Positions 16,728 through 25,783 of a DNA stretch of 26,314 nt are shown here, piece after piece (position 1 is the first letter of the stretch; every line of letters begins with the position of its first letter). The position numbers were made by a program, and so were the translations under genes. The notes under the pieces were generated by a model. That model saw only the letters and a program-made list of their open reading frames with translations. It was not told the DNA's origin and made no database searches. Origin of the DNA: Chara braunii (taxonomy: Eukaryota; Streptophyta; Charophyceae; Charales; Characeae); the NCBI GenBank assembly GCA_003427395.1, contig BFEA01000432.1, forward strand, positions 670,931 through 697,244, given 5' to 3'.

Positions 16728-17146
16728 TATAATGTATTATGTATTGTGAAATACATATATGCACATATATGTATATGTATTTTCGAATTAGTCCCTTTCT
16801 CGTCAACAGCACTAACATGGGGAAACCTTGCAGTTGAAAAGAATAAGAGACTAGAGAAAAATAAAGGAAAAAGAGAACACAAATAAGAAAAAGAGAAAAA
16901 GAAGAAAGAAGAAAATTTTGTCTGCCTTACCGTTGTACTTGGCGGCTTCTTCCACCCTTTCGGTTCTGCTACAGTTTTGCACATTTGCTCTGTTGGTCCA
17001 CTCTAGGTTCACCACTATCACTGAAGGGGGCGTTTTTTGAAAAAAAAAAAAAAAAAAAAGGTTCATAACGTTCTGGCAGTATATCATTGGAAAGAACCCC
17101 CTGCGTCTAGTGAACTGTCTATAAGAAGAGGAATTATGGTTCATAA

Positions 17147-17331
17147 ACCACCAGTATGTTTCCCAGCCAAAGAATGAAAGATGCGGCTTGCGTGCGGCCA
17201 CAACTATCAGGGCTTGGCCTATGGATCAAAATGGCTGGCAGCGCCAGCCAAAATGAAGGCCCGGTTGTTTTTTTTTTGGAGTGCAGGGTGTTTCCAGCCC
17301 ACGAGAAAGGTGCCTTGGAAGTACTGGTGGT
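17147..17331. mobile_element. TTAA-family MITE copy
   Basis: ACCACCAGTATGTTTC at the left and CTTGGAAGTACTGGTGGT before TTAA (17332-17335) are inverted repeats. The interior has TGGCTGGCAGCGCCAGCCA. The left flank ATAA is a decayed TTAA. Confidence 0.7.
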
Positions 17332-17489
17332 TTAAAGCTCCAGCACGGAGACCCTAAATTGCCGAACCTAATTTTTTTCTGGCCCCGAACAACTTGAAGT
17401 GGTCGCTGTGAGGCCAGTACGTTGGCAATCCGGCCTGCTTGAAGGTTGCAGAGGAGGGGGCTTCAATTGGTCGCTCAATTTTTATATAC

Positions 17490-17613
17490 ATTCAGCCTGC
17501 TGATGAGTCGGTGAAACTCCGATGAAACAGATTGTCACAGCCCCTCGTTTGTTGTCCTCTTCTCCCTTCTCCCTCTCTGCCTACGGTTTACCGGGCAGCT
17601 CTGTTTGACTATC
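17490..17613 (+). mobile_element. Hammerhead repeat unit I
   Basis: It begins TTCAGCC after TTTATATACA, keeps CTGATGA, stem II GTCGG/CCGAT (closing G-U), GAAA and the full 3' part to CTCTGTTTGACTATC. The stem I 5' strand is missing. Confidence 0.8.
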
Positions 17614-17673
17614 TATATGTATGCATAATATTGCATGTATATAATATTGCCAAACGTATGTATAATATATATG

Positions 17674-17722
17674 TTGTGTATAGGTGTGTATAGGTGTGTA
17701 TAGGTGTGTGTAGGTATGTGGA
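17674..17722. repeat. GTGTGTATAG tandem repeat (10-bp period)
   Basis: Four to five near-identical 10-bp units follow a TATA-rich stretch. Bases 17723-18269 hold no recognised gene or repeat. Confidence 0.85.
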
Positions 17723-18269
17723 GGAATGAAGATCAGCCTCGGTGAGGTATATTCTATGTGGGTGGCAGCAGGCAGGCAACACTCAAGGAGGTCACCAGTA
17801 GACCACCAGGACATATCTGCAGTCTCAGAGCACGACTTTTGTGCAGTTCTTGAGCAGGTGCTGCTGCCTACAAGTCATGGATAAGAGGGGGTACCAAGCT
17901 TGTCGGAAATGGGAGGACTGCACAAGTCGCTTTTATTAAGCTTTGGCTGCTCCCCTTGTTTTTCTGTCCATGTGTCTTTTTCAGAGAGCAGCCGAGCGTG
18001 GGATCCACCACCCCTGCAATTAAAATCCTCCTAAAGTTTGAACAATTGAATTTAATGCACATGGCTCGACAGCAGACGGAGCAAACAAAAAAGCGATGTG
18101 ATGAATCAACATCAGACGTAGTGGACTGGTGAAATTGGTTGAATAAGGTAAGGGTTTGTCAGTGAAAGACATGAACTGAGGTGGTAGGCAGGGGTAGGGC
18201 ATGCCCTTCCGTCTCCCTCTAAACAAACCCTGGTTGGTTATGTAACTGAAAATAAAACATGTCCCATGT

Positions 18270-18385
18270 ACTACCGTCTTCACCCGAATAGAACGCCCGG
18301 TAATTATCGCCGTATCTGGGCTGAAAGTTGTGCCAAATACAGCTACTATAATGACCAGGCGTTCTATTCGGGTGAAGACGGTAGT
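18270..18385. mobile_element. TA-flanked palindromic MITE, copy 3 (perfect 28-bp arms)
   Basis: ACTACCGTCTTCACCCGAAT... (18270-18297) is repeated exactly in inverse at 18358-18385. Pairing continues imperfectly toward the centre (GGTAATTAT, CCAAATACAGC). It belongs to the same family as 6810 and 7821 and is the best preserved of the three. Confidence 0.85.
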
Positions 18386-18479
18386 CCTGGTCTAGGGCTA
18401 AAAATATGGTTCTTTGTATTGGAGCCTGTCAGGCTGATTATCAGTCCGATCTACTGTTTTTCAGGTATTCTGTTTGATG

Positions 18480-19055
18480 CTAGGCTACCAGAGTGGCACG
18501 GGGTCACTTGCCCGGCCGGGCCAAAAAAAAAAAAAAAAAAAAAAAACTTTTAAAATTTAAACTTTATTTTTTATTCTAAATTTGGTGAAGAATTTCGATG
18601 TGACCCTGAGGCAAAAGTTGTTCAGTTTATTTATTTATTTATTTATTTTTTTAAACTACGCTCTTCTCTCAATTTTTCCTCACGCTACCTACCTACCACT
18701 ACTCCTACCTATAGGCATACGGGGAAACCCGTAGCATACCAGAGCCGTGTTTTTACGGCCCCTCGAGCCTGCAGGATACCGGCCAGGGGACGGCCGGTAG
18801 CACCAGGGATAAAGCGGACCAATCCCCCGTGCCTCCCCTCAGGCCCCTCCCCTACGAACATAGCAGACTCTGCTTGATGCCGATCGGGGGATCCAGTGGT
18901 CTATCTCTTGGGTAGCGGGTGCCAAGTAAGCCCAGGAAGGCATGAGGCCAATGGGGATTGAACCCATGACCTCCTGAATGCCACTTGCGAGCCTTACCAA
19001 CTGAGATAGGCCGCTGGATTCAGTTTATTTTTCTGCATAACATAGTTTTTTTCGT
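18480..19055. mobile_element. hAT-like MITE relative, left part, with nested SINE
   Basis: CTAGGCTACCAGAGTGGCAC then CCCGGCCGGGCC parallels the end of the MITE at 14964. After an A run comes the shared core (GGTGAAGAATTTCGATGTGAC, GGCAAAAGTTGTTCAG), which is split by the SINE and resumes at TCTGCATAACATAG. No matching right terminus was found, so it appears truncated. Confidence 0.65.
18633..19018 (-). mobile_element. tRNA-derived SINE with target duplication
   Basis: On the minus strand the 5' part is tRNA-like: A box TATCTCAGTTGGTAA (19008-18994) and B box GGGTTCAATCCCC (18965-18953), the promoter layout of RNA polymerase III. A GC-rich body of about 250 bp follows, then a tail of AAATA repeats. 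TTCAGTTTATTT flanks it at 18621-18632 and 19019-19030, a 12-bp target duplication. Length, tail and duplication all fit a full-length SINE moved by a LINE. Confidence 0.9.
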
Positions 19056-19941
19056 TTTTTTTTTTTTTTTTTTTTTTTCAGGAGGAGGGCCCAGTGGCCA
19101 AGGCTTGAATTACGAAAGCATTACAAGAATGAACAAAGTTCAACAAACGCCTCGCCCCATTACGGCTGGAAGAGCCAGAGTCACTGCTTGTAGGCAAGAC
19201 ATATTCCCTGATTCGTTACTGCGGTGAAACAAAAGGTGAGGGCATTGATTACTTCCCCGAGAGGAAGGATTGACCTCTTTCCCAGTCCTGGAGGCCTGAC
19301 TGTCAGTCTTCGGTGTTTTTCAGGTGTTCCGTTTGATGGACGCTTGACTGTCGCCGTCTGTCGGTCTGTTGGACATTCTTTCCAACAAATTAAATCTTTT
19401 GAAGCAGGAAATAACAGGCAAAGAGAGCCTTTATTTTGTTGTTGTTGGGTGATGAATTTGCACAGGCAGGACTCCTAACTTCCTAAGTTTCGTTTTTTTT
19501 TTTTTTTTTTTGTGAGTACTCCATAGTTCTTAGCCCTCAATTGGGTTAACAAAACGATTCAGTTTTGTAGTCTGAAGTTTGGACATTGTAGTTGACTCGA
19601 AATGAGTATCTGCGATTTGCACGATACTCGTTTGCTGGTATAAGTTTTGCATCTATTTTTAGGTGTCTCCCTCTCTCCCTCCCTCCTTCCCTCTGTCTCT
19701 CTGCATTCTTTACGGAACAGTGCTCACCTTCCTTGAGGAGGGCACTTGTTCCGTTCGCAGTTACCTGACAGGGTTTCGCCAGAACCTAACCCGAGCTGAT
19801 GCATTGCTGCTGTTATACTGTACTGCGGGAAATTCAGTCGGTTTCTCTGTGGCCTGGCTGGACGCCAACATGCTGTAGGCTGTCCGCGGGTTCAGATGTG
19901 GGCTACTGTGCCGAACAACCAGCCAGGCAAGCAGCAGGTTC

Positions 19942-19972
19942 ATTTTGTTTTGTTTTGTTTTGTTTTGTTTTT
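19942..19972. repeat. (TTTTG)n microsatellite
   Basis: Five TTTTG units. Apart from homopolymer runs and a C/T-rich stretch (19660-19700), bases 19056-20025 show nothing I can assign. Confidence 0.85.
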
Positions 19973-20025
19973 CCCTTTCTAAATCTCTACACCTCTCCCA
20001 GCCATTTTGTTCCTACATGCGCGTA

Positions 20026-20283
20026 CACAACCGCAATTTTTGGAGGCTCGGGCATACTGGACCTCTTTGGCTGGCGGTGCCAGCCCAAAGGGGAAAAAAA
20101 TCGTCCCACGCAGGCTCAGTTTTTTTTTAAGTGCACTATTTTTGGAGGCTCGGGCATTCTTGATCTCCTTGGCTGGTGGTACCAGCTCAAAAGGGAAAAA
20201 AATTGTCCCACGCGAGCTCAGTTTTTTGAAGTGCACGCAGCACAAATGCGGTCGGGAACAAGAGGCTAGGACCTACTGCTGGT
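20026..20283. mobile_element. TTAA-family MITE with internal tandem duplication
   Basis: The right end GACCTACTGCTGGT precedes TTAA (20284-20287). The left end is degenerate. ATTTTTGGAGGCTCGGGCAT plus the TGGCTGG palindrome and GTCCCACGC occurs twice, about 100 bp apart, so the interior was duplicated. Both copies keep the palindrome. Confidence 0.65.
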
Positions 20284-20596
20284 TTAAGGGGATATATCCC
20301 CGAACATTTCCACGTTCATCTGGGGCGAGGTCTCATTCGCACAGATTAAGCGATATGGCCTGTAGATAAATGAAGATCAACGGTCAATATCTCTTAATCT
20401 GAAATGGTGGGACCTTGCACCTGATTTTGTCGGGATTCGAACTCATGAGCTGCTTACTAGTGTCCAGGCCACAAAAGGCCGGAGGCATTCCTTGTGCAAC
20501 AGAGGGGATGCCCCACCCCTACCCTTGTCGTTGGGCCATTGCACACGGGAGAACTGCCTGTCAGTAGGGGAAAATCGGGCTGCGGCCCTGCAACGT

Positions 20597-21025
20597 TGCG
20601 CGGACCATTTTTTTGGGGATGTGGGGTGTCCTATTCATCATGCGTGACTGTGCAAAGCGCACAGACGCATGCAGTGTCCACCCCTAATAGTTGCATGTGT
20701 GACATTGTGTGACACTGTGTGACGATGTGTGACATTGTGTGTACCATTAAGCCACATGGGCTGGGGGGCAACTTCTTTCAGGATGTGCAAGACCGCATGC
20801 GGTGCCCACATAGATCTAGGAATCTTTCTTCAAAGGGGAAAAAAATATTGGAAAAGGGCATGGCTACCGCGGTCTCGCACATAGAACCCATCCTGACACG
20901 GGGTGTTGGACAGTCCAGATTGAGTCCAGATGTCCGGATCTGATGGACCACGTGGTGCCATTTTTTTAGGGATGTGGGGTCTCCTATTCATCATGCGTAA
21001 CTGTGCAAAAGCGCACAGACGCATG
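20597..21025. repeat. Two direct repeats of about 73 bp, 355 bp apart
   Basis: GGGGATGTGGGGTGTCCTAT to GCGCACAGACGCATGC (20597-20671) recurs at about 20950-21025 with few changes. A TGTGTGACAT 10-bp tandem repeat (20696-20745) lies between. This could be a duplicated segment or short terminal direct repeats; nothing coding is seen. Confidence 0.7.
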
Positions 21026-21374
21026 TTTATTGAACTTTATTGAAGTTTGTTCTCATTTCCTTTCATTTCGTTTTCTTTTCTTTTTTCTTTTTTTGGATTT
21101 GGTTGTGAATGTCAAAATCATCCTCAGCCAAAAGTTGTTTGCAACTTTGCATTGCAATACTGCACACATCTTTTTCTTTTGAGCTGTTTTTTTCCCTTTG
21201 AAGAAAGCAGACTTTTTCATTGTAATCGAGACAGCTCCCGTTGTCGGGACTGCTTACCTTAGACTGTGGACCGTCTAGATGACAACCATCAAAAGAATGT
21301 AATGTGTAAAAGGCTGAAATTGGAATTGGGCGATACCTCAATCCTGAGCACACTCTTACGGCCTCGTTCGACAC

Positions 21375-21547
21375 CACTTGAACTCAAGGGTTGAAGGAAA
21401 ATTCTTCATTCCACTCCACCTTAACCTGGCCGCGGAGTTGTTTCTACTTTCTGGCTCTCTGGTGCTAGCCCTCGGAACTCGAGTGCTGCCGGGGCAAATT
21501 CACACTTGAGCTCAAGGTACCTCTCCCGGAAGGCTTGAGTTCAAGTG
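21375..21547. mobile_element. Inverted-repeat element bounded by CACTTGAACTCAAG
   Basis: CACTTGAACTCAAG (21375-21388) and its inverse CTTGAGTTCAAGTG (21534-21547) bound 173 bp; a third CACTTGAGCTCAAGG lies inside. A MITE is likely but no target duplication is clear. Bases 21030-21374 hold only T-rich tracts. Confidence 0.45.
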
Positions 21548-21764
21548 CCAGCGGATACCGCCAGCACTCCAAGTGGGGCTTTTTTTTTGTTTTTCTTTTT
21601 TTCCAAAAGGCGATCCTGGTCCAGGGTTGGTCAAGCCGTGGAGTCCAGTTTCAAGTGCGGCCGTTTCAAGTATTTTGTGAAGTGCACATGGAATGAAGAT
21701 TGCAGTAAGTGTTTTTTAATCACGATTTTCGGGTTAGGGCGCACTTGAGACTTTGCTAGGGATT

Positions 21765-22432
21765 CCGAGGGTTTTGAGCATTTATAGGACCATTGTGATG
21801 GCGATTTTTGCTTCTAAAACTCCTCTTCAGCGAATAGGCTAGTAATTGCTCATGATCTTATTCTTCAGACAAAGCCAGGTTGAAGTCCGGGTATCTCAAA
21901 AAAAATAAAATTATGTAGGTGCTCTAAAAAAAAAAGAGAATGCTTTAGGATTCTGGGGACTTCTAGCAACTCGCTTTAGGCTGTTTGATACTGGTACATT
22001 CGTAGATCTGCGTTTTTTCGATGCCAGAACGACGCTGGCCTGTGCTGGGGTGTTGCCCTGTAACCTGCTGACTGGAGGAGCGTGAGGCTTGGTAGAGAGA
22101 TCTGGGGATGCTTTGGGGTGGGCATTCCAAGGGACAACCAAGGGTTGTTGTTGGGACGACGCTGGCCGGAGGTGGGGCGAGTCGTGTTGCTCTCTAACCT
22201 AGCCGAGTGGGAGTGTGAGGCCTGGGAGAGCCCGACAGGGAATACGACAGTGTTGGACAGTTTTAGAGAGTTTTGTTTGGGAGTCTAGGGGTTCTGAGCA
22301 TTTGAAAAGAGGTCAGTAGTCATTCATAGTTTTTCAACCTCTTTTTAATCTCTGGAATTTCTTCAATAGTTCTCAATAGTTCTCAGATTGATTCTCAGCC
22401 GAAGCCGGGTAATGGCCCCGGTATCTCAAATG
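21765..22432. repeat. Diverged local duplications
   Basis: ACGACGCTGGCC...GTGAGGC occurs at 22028-22100 and 22156-22232. A second pair, GGTTnTGAGCATTT and CCGGGTAATGG / GTCCGGGTATCTCAAA, links 21765-21905 with 22280-22432. No frame is conserved between copies. Confidence 0.55.
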
Positions 22433-22513
22433 ACTTGTGTAATTCTATATGGGACGTTGGGCCCGGTTCCCAGCACGTGATGCTCCCCACAAATAGACAG
22501 GAGCATTTGTCCC

Positions 22514-22542
22514 AAAAAAAAAAAAAAAAAAAAAAAAAAANN
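22514..22542. other. A run ending in a 2-N gap
   Basis: A 27-nt A run followed by NN marks a probable assembly break, so sequence continuity here is uncertain. Confidence 0.9.
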
Positions 22543-22616
22543 ACTCTAGGGTTCTCTAGTGGTGTCGAACGCGGCCCCTTACCATCTCACGATGAAGGGT
22601 CGTACCTGACCCTTAA

Positions 22617-22794
22617 ACCACCAGTACTTCTGAGGCACTTTTCTCATATGCTGGAAACGTGGTGTGCCCCAAAAAACAAAGGGGTACAATATTGTTTTGA
22701 CTGGCGCCACCACCCACTTTTCGCATATGCTGGAAACGAGTTGCGCGCTAACGTGGAGGGTCTGCGGTCGATGTATGGGCCAAGTACTGGTGGT
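22617..22794. mobile_element. TTAA-family MITE copy (left of a back-to-back pair)
   Basis: TTAA (22613-22616) then ACCACCAGTACTTCTGAGGCAC at the left; CAAGTACTGGTGGT then TTAA (22795-22798) at the right: clean inverted repeats with both TTAA sites intact. Confidence 0.8.
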
Positions 22795-22798
22795 TTAA

Positions 22799-23299
22799 AC
22801 CACCACTACCTCCAAGCCTCTTTTTGCCGAGGGGGAGTATAACTGCACGCCAAGCTTTGCCGAAGTGCCAGCGGGACCTTTTTCTTTTGTTTTGGCTGGT
22901 GCTGCGAGCCAATTTGGTCTGGTGCTGCCCATCCTCCGAAGAATGGGGTATAGCCCCCTGTAGGGACAGAAGGTTAACCGACCCCCCAATTTTCACACCC
23001 ATTTATAAGAAAACCAAAGGGCCATTTTAACCATACTTCACACCAATCTGTAGAGTGCACTTCTTACTAACTTATTCTAAAAAGAAAACCAAAAAAGAAA
23101 AAATTTAAAACATATAAAACAGCAAGCCAAAAGTGCACTTTCATGAAATTTCACCAACATTTCAATTTGTCGATTTTCACGATTTTCACCACTGCCCACC
23201 TAGGGGTGAAAAGTGGGGTTACCTGTTAACCATTTGTGCCTATAGGGTACCTGTTAACCATTTCGTGACTTAGCCTCAACCTCTGAAAGGTAGTGGTGG
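22799..23299. mobile_element. TTAA-family element, about 500 bp (right of the pair)
   Basis: ACCACCACTACCTCCAAGCCTC at the left and GAAAGGTAGTGGTGGT before TTAA (23300-23303) at the right. It shares the TTAA at 22795-22798 with its neighbour. The interior contains TTTTGGCTGGTGCTGCGAGCCAA, a broken form of the family palindrome. Confidence 0.7.
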
Positions 23300-23328
23300 T
23301 TAAAAAAAAAGAAAAAGGAATGCAAACA

Positions 23329-23475
23329 ACCTTTTTTTTTTTTGGTTTTAACTAAGCTCTATTCTCCTCTCAATTTCACCTTTTCACTATCTACCTACCA
23401 CTGCTCCTAAGCCTATACAGGGGACCCCTGCAAGCATAGCTACCTCTCACAATCAAGGGGAGGCATGTTGCCCCC
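23329..23475 (-). mobile_element. Truncated SINE (3' part)
   Basis: AACTAAGCTCTATTCTCCTC, CTACCTACCACTGCTCC and CCTATACAGGGGACCCC parallel the 3' body of the SINE at 18650-18750. The tRNA-like head is absent. The T-rich left edge is the A-tail on the minus strand. Confidence 0.65.
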
Positions 23476-23559
23476 CCTTCCTAATCGGCGGTGGTCTGAG
23501 GGAATCCCCACAAACAACTTTTGGCTGAGGGTCCAAACAAAATTGCTTGACAAATTTAA

Positions 23560-23710
23560 ACCACCAGTACTTCCGAGGCACTTTTGTCCGGGGCTGGAAG
23601 CGCGCGGTGCAAAACAAACAGGCACGGGCCTCCTTTTGACTGGTGCTGCCAGCCATTTCAATCCAGCGGCTGAGCCCGAAAAGTTGTGGCGGCTTGTACT
23701 TCAAAAGAAA
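23560..23710. mobile_element. TTAA-family element, left part
   Basis: TTAA (23556-23559), ACCACCAGTACTTCCGAGGCAC, and the palindrome GACTGGTGCTGCCAGCC near 23640. No right terminus was found with confidence. Confidence 0.6.
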
Positions 23711-24162
23711 TGGCAGCTTGTACTTCACAAAAATGGCAGGTAAACGTCATGAAGGCGTAAGATAAAAATTTAAAAAATCAACATGAATGCATTTCAGTAC
23801 CCGCTTTCAAACTGATTTGAAAGTTGAGCCCCCTTTTCACTCCCTCAGACTCCCTCGCAGATCAAAAACGGCTTTTGGAGACGGGCTGGGGTAGGGCTCC
23901 ATTTGAGATGCGCAAAACAACCATTCTGGTCCTGACGCGTGGAAAGCTCTCCATGAGCGGTTTCTGATTTGCCCTCACTTCTCGACAGGTTGCCTGGTAC
24001 GGGAACCGAGCTGGGCACCATTAGGTGGAGCAGTGCGCTATTTAGGTTTGTTCCACTTTTCCCTCCCTTTTCAGAAAAAATAAATAAATATATATATATA
24101 AATCTAGACCTTTGCGTACCTGGCTGCTGGCTGAATGGTTCACACGTGGAAATGGTGATTAA

Positions 24163-24358
24163 ACCACCAGTACTTCGGAGCCTCTTTTTCTCGATGCCGA
24201 TCTCTGCCACACACCAAATTTTGTCAAATTGCCTCGGGCGCATGAAATTAACGGAGCCTCTTTTTCTCGATGCCAATCTCTGCCACACACCGAATTTTGT
24301 TGAATCGCCATGGGAGCGTGAAATAAAAAAAGTTTGGATCATGCCGCCATATGGGTGG
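24163..24358. mobile_element. TTAA-family element with intact TTAA on both sides
   Basis: TTAA at 24159-24162 and 24359-24362; ACCACCAGTACTTCGGAGCC at the left, ATATGGGTGGT at the right. GGAGCCTCTTTTTCTCGATG appears twice inside and a third time at 24417, reflecting local duplication. Confidence 0.65.
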
Positions 24359-24626
24359 TTTAACAGGTCATGAGTCCGAGTCAGGATATGATATTGTTAG
24401 GGGTTCACGAATCGTCGGAGCCTCTTTTTCTCGATGCCGATCTCTGCTGCCATGGGCGTGAAATTAAAAAGGCTGACGACACCAGCCATTTCCTGTCGGT
24501 AGGTCATGCCTCTGAATACGTGGCGCAGATAAGGGTATCTGCGCAGATAAGGGTATCTGCGAAACATATGGGTGGTTTAACAGGTCATGAGTTAGAGTCA
24601 GGATATGATATTGGTAGGGGTACACC
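24348..24626. repeat. 63-bp direct repeats, period 216 bp
   Basis: CATATGGGTGGTTTAACAGG...GATATGATATTG starts at 24348 and again at 24564. An 18-bp tandem (GCGCAGATAAGGGTATCT) lies at about 24522-24560. The element's right end was duplicated together with flanking DNA. Bases 24627-24950 contain nothing I recognise. Confidence 0.75.
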
Positions 24627-24951
24627 AATCTTCAGATGGACCGGCCTCAGGGGGACTGGTTGGATTTGATCAGGCGCTAAAAAACCTAGGGTTGGCAGAT
24701 TAGGGCCATCGTGAAACAGAAAATTATGCCCTGTCATTCGTTAGGGCCTGAGGTTTGACAGGTCAGGTAAGGGAGGGCTCTGTTTTTTTTTTCCCTGTTG
24801 CACCTTTGGCAGGTCAGCGAAGCAAAAGGCCTTAGCAGAGTGAGGAAACGAAACAGGATTGCGCGGTTTGAGAAGTGTAGCTTCGACAAAAAAAAAAAAG
24901 GGAAAAAAAAGAAGAAGAGAAGTGTAGCTTTACAAAAGAGGTATATATATA

Positions 24952-25076
24952 TCGTCAGACAGAGCAGCCTACGGTAAACCGTAGGCAGAGAAGGAGGGAG
25001 AAGAGGACAACAAACGAGGGGCTGGGACAATCTGTTTCATCGGAGTTTCACCGACTCATCAGGAGGCTAAACCCTC
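24952..25076 (-). mobile_element. Hammerhead repeat unit J, full length
   Basis: It starts ATCGTCAGACAGAGCAGCC after a TA run and ends GAGGCTAAACCCTC, with all family landmarks between. On the minus strand the unit begins at GAGGG, again exactly at the predicted cleavage product end. A few bases are inserted near CCTACGG. Confidence 0.85.
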
Positions 25077-25086
25077 GACAGTGTGC
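25028..25086 (-). ncRNA. Type III hammerhead ribozyme, best preserved copy
   Basis: Minus strand, 5' to 3': stem III strand CTGT (25081-25078), H17 C (25077), stem I GAGG (25076-25073), loop GTTTAG, CCTC (25066-25063), core CTGATGA (25062-25056), stem II GTCGG (25055-25051), loop TGAAACT, CCGAT (25043-25039), GAAA (25038-25035), stem III ACAG (25035-25032). Every core residue and a GTC cleavage triplet are present. Weak points are the closing G-U of stem II and a stem III of four pairs, then a 2-nt mismatch before further pairs. The predicted cut is between 25077 and 25076. Hammerheads of this layout (short stems I and II with facing loops) are known from viroids and plant retrozymes. Confidence 0.87.
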
Positions 25087-25105
25087 GTTGGAGAACAGGC
25101 TCGGC

Positions 25106-25150
25106 ATACTGGATGGACCACAATGGCTGGCGGCACCAGCCAAAAAAAGG
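25106..25150. mobile_element. Core fragment of the TTAA family
   Basis: CATACTGGATGGACCACAA then TGGCTGGCGGCACCAGCCA is the family palindrome with part of its left neighbour. No TTAA termini are present. Confidence 0.5.
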
Positions 25151-25221
25151 AAAAAAGTGTGCTGCTGATGGTTTGGAAAAGCTTGGCGTGCAATGCACTG
25201 CCCCCAGGCCCTGGTGTACTA

Positions 25222-25783
25222 AGGGTTGGACCCCACAGCTTTGCGGACTGGAAAAGTTTTGCCGCGGAACTTTTCCGGTACCCCACAGCCGTGCACGGAA
25301 TGCCTGGAAGACCCCTTTTTTTTCCGTGGAATGGTTTTCCAGGACCCCACACCCCGGGATCTTCGGTGTGGAAGAACGGGATTTGACGTTTCCACATGGT
25401 TTCCAACTCGGAAAAGTTCCGCGGGAGCGATTTCCGCCGCAAAATTGTGCAGGGTAGCGAGGGTAGGGGTGGGTGATGTCTCCAAGGTTTCCAAGGTTGC
25501 GGAGGGCGGTCGGACTTTCGGTTGTCCACGACTCGTTGAGCATTGGTTCCTGGAACATGTTCGGCCAGCGGAACATGTTCGGCCAGCTGAACCGTGCACC
25601 GCTTTCCTTTTCCGGAAGGCCCAACCACGCCTTTCCTTTTACGGAAAGGAAGCAACACAGTTTGCCGCAAAACAGCATCCGCGGTGGGATCCCCGAAAAT
25701 CTTTTCCGAGCTTTCCAAGATGCTTTGCCCGCTTCTCGTGGGAAAACCACTTTTCCATCCGCAAAGCCGTGGGGTCCAACCCT
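25222..25783. mobile_element. GC-rich inverted-repeat element with GGAAAAG subterminal motifs
   Basis: AGGGTTGGACCCCACAGCTT...GGAAAAG at the left is mirrored by CTTTTCC...AAGCCGTGGGGTCCAACCCT at the right, about 35 bp with two differences. GGAAAAG or CTTTTCC recurs many times inside, and GGAACATGTTCGGCCAGC is tandemly doubled at about 25553-25588. Long overlapping open frames on both strands reflect GC richness and symmetry, not genes. The termini recall hAT elements, but I see no 8-bp duplication. Bases 25784-26314 hold nothing I can name. Confidence 0.7.

Noticed and set aside
18472-19338. GTTTGATG at 18472-18479 and 19331-19338 as an 8-bp target duplication for the element at 18480
   Set aside because: The similarity extends for about 45 bp upstream of both words (TTTTTCAGGTnTTC), and the right site lacks the matching inverted repeat. 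It looks like an older duplication.
20431-20447. B-box-like GAGTTCGAATCCCG (minus strand), possible tRNA gene or second SINE family
   Set aside because: No A box at a suitable distance and no cloverleaf arms could be drawn, so no feature is called.
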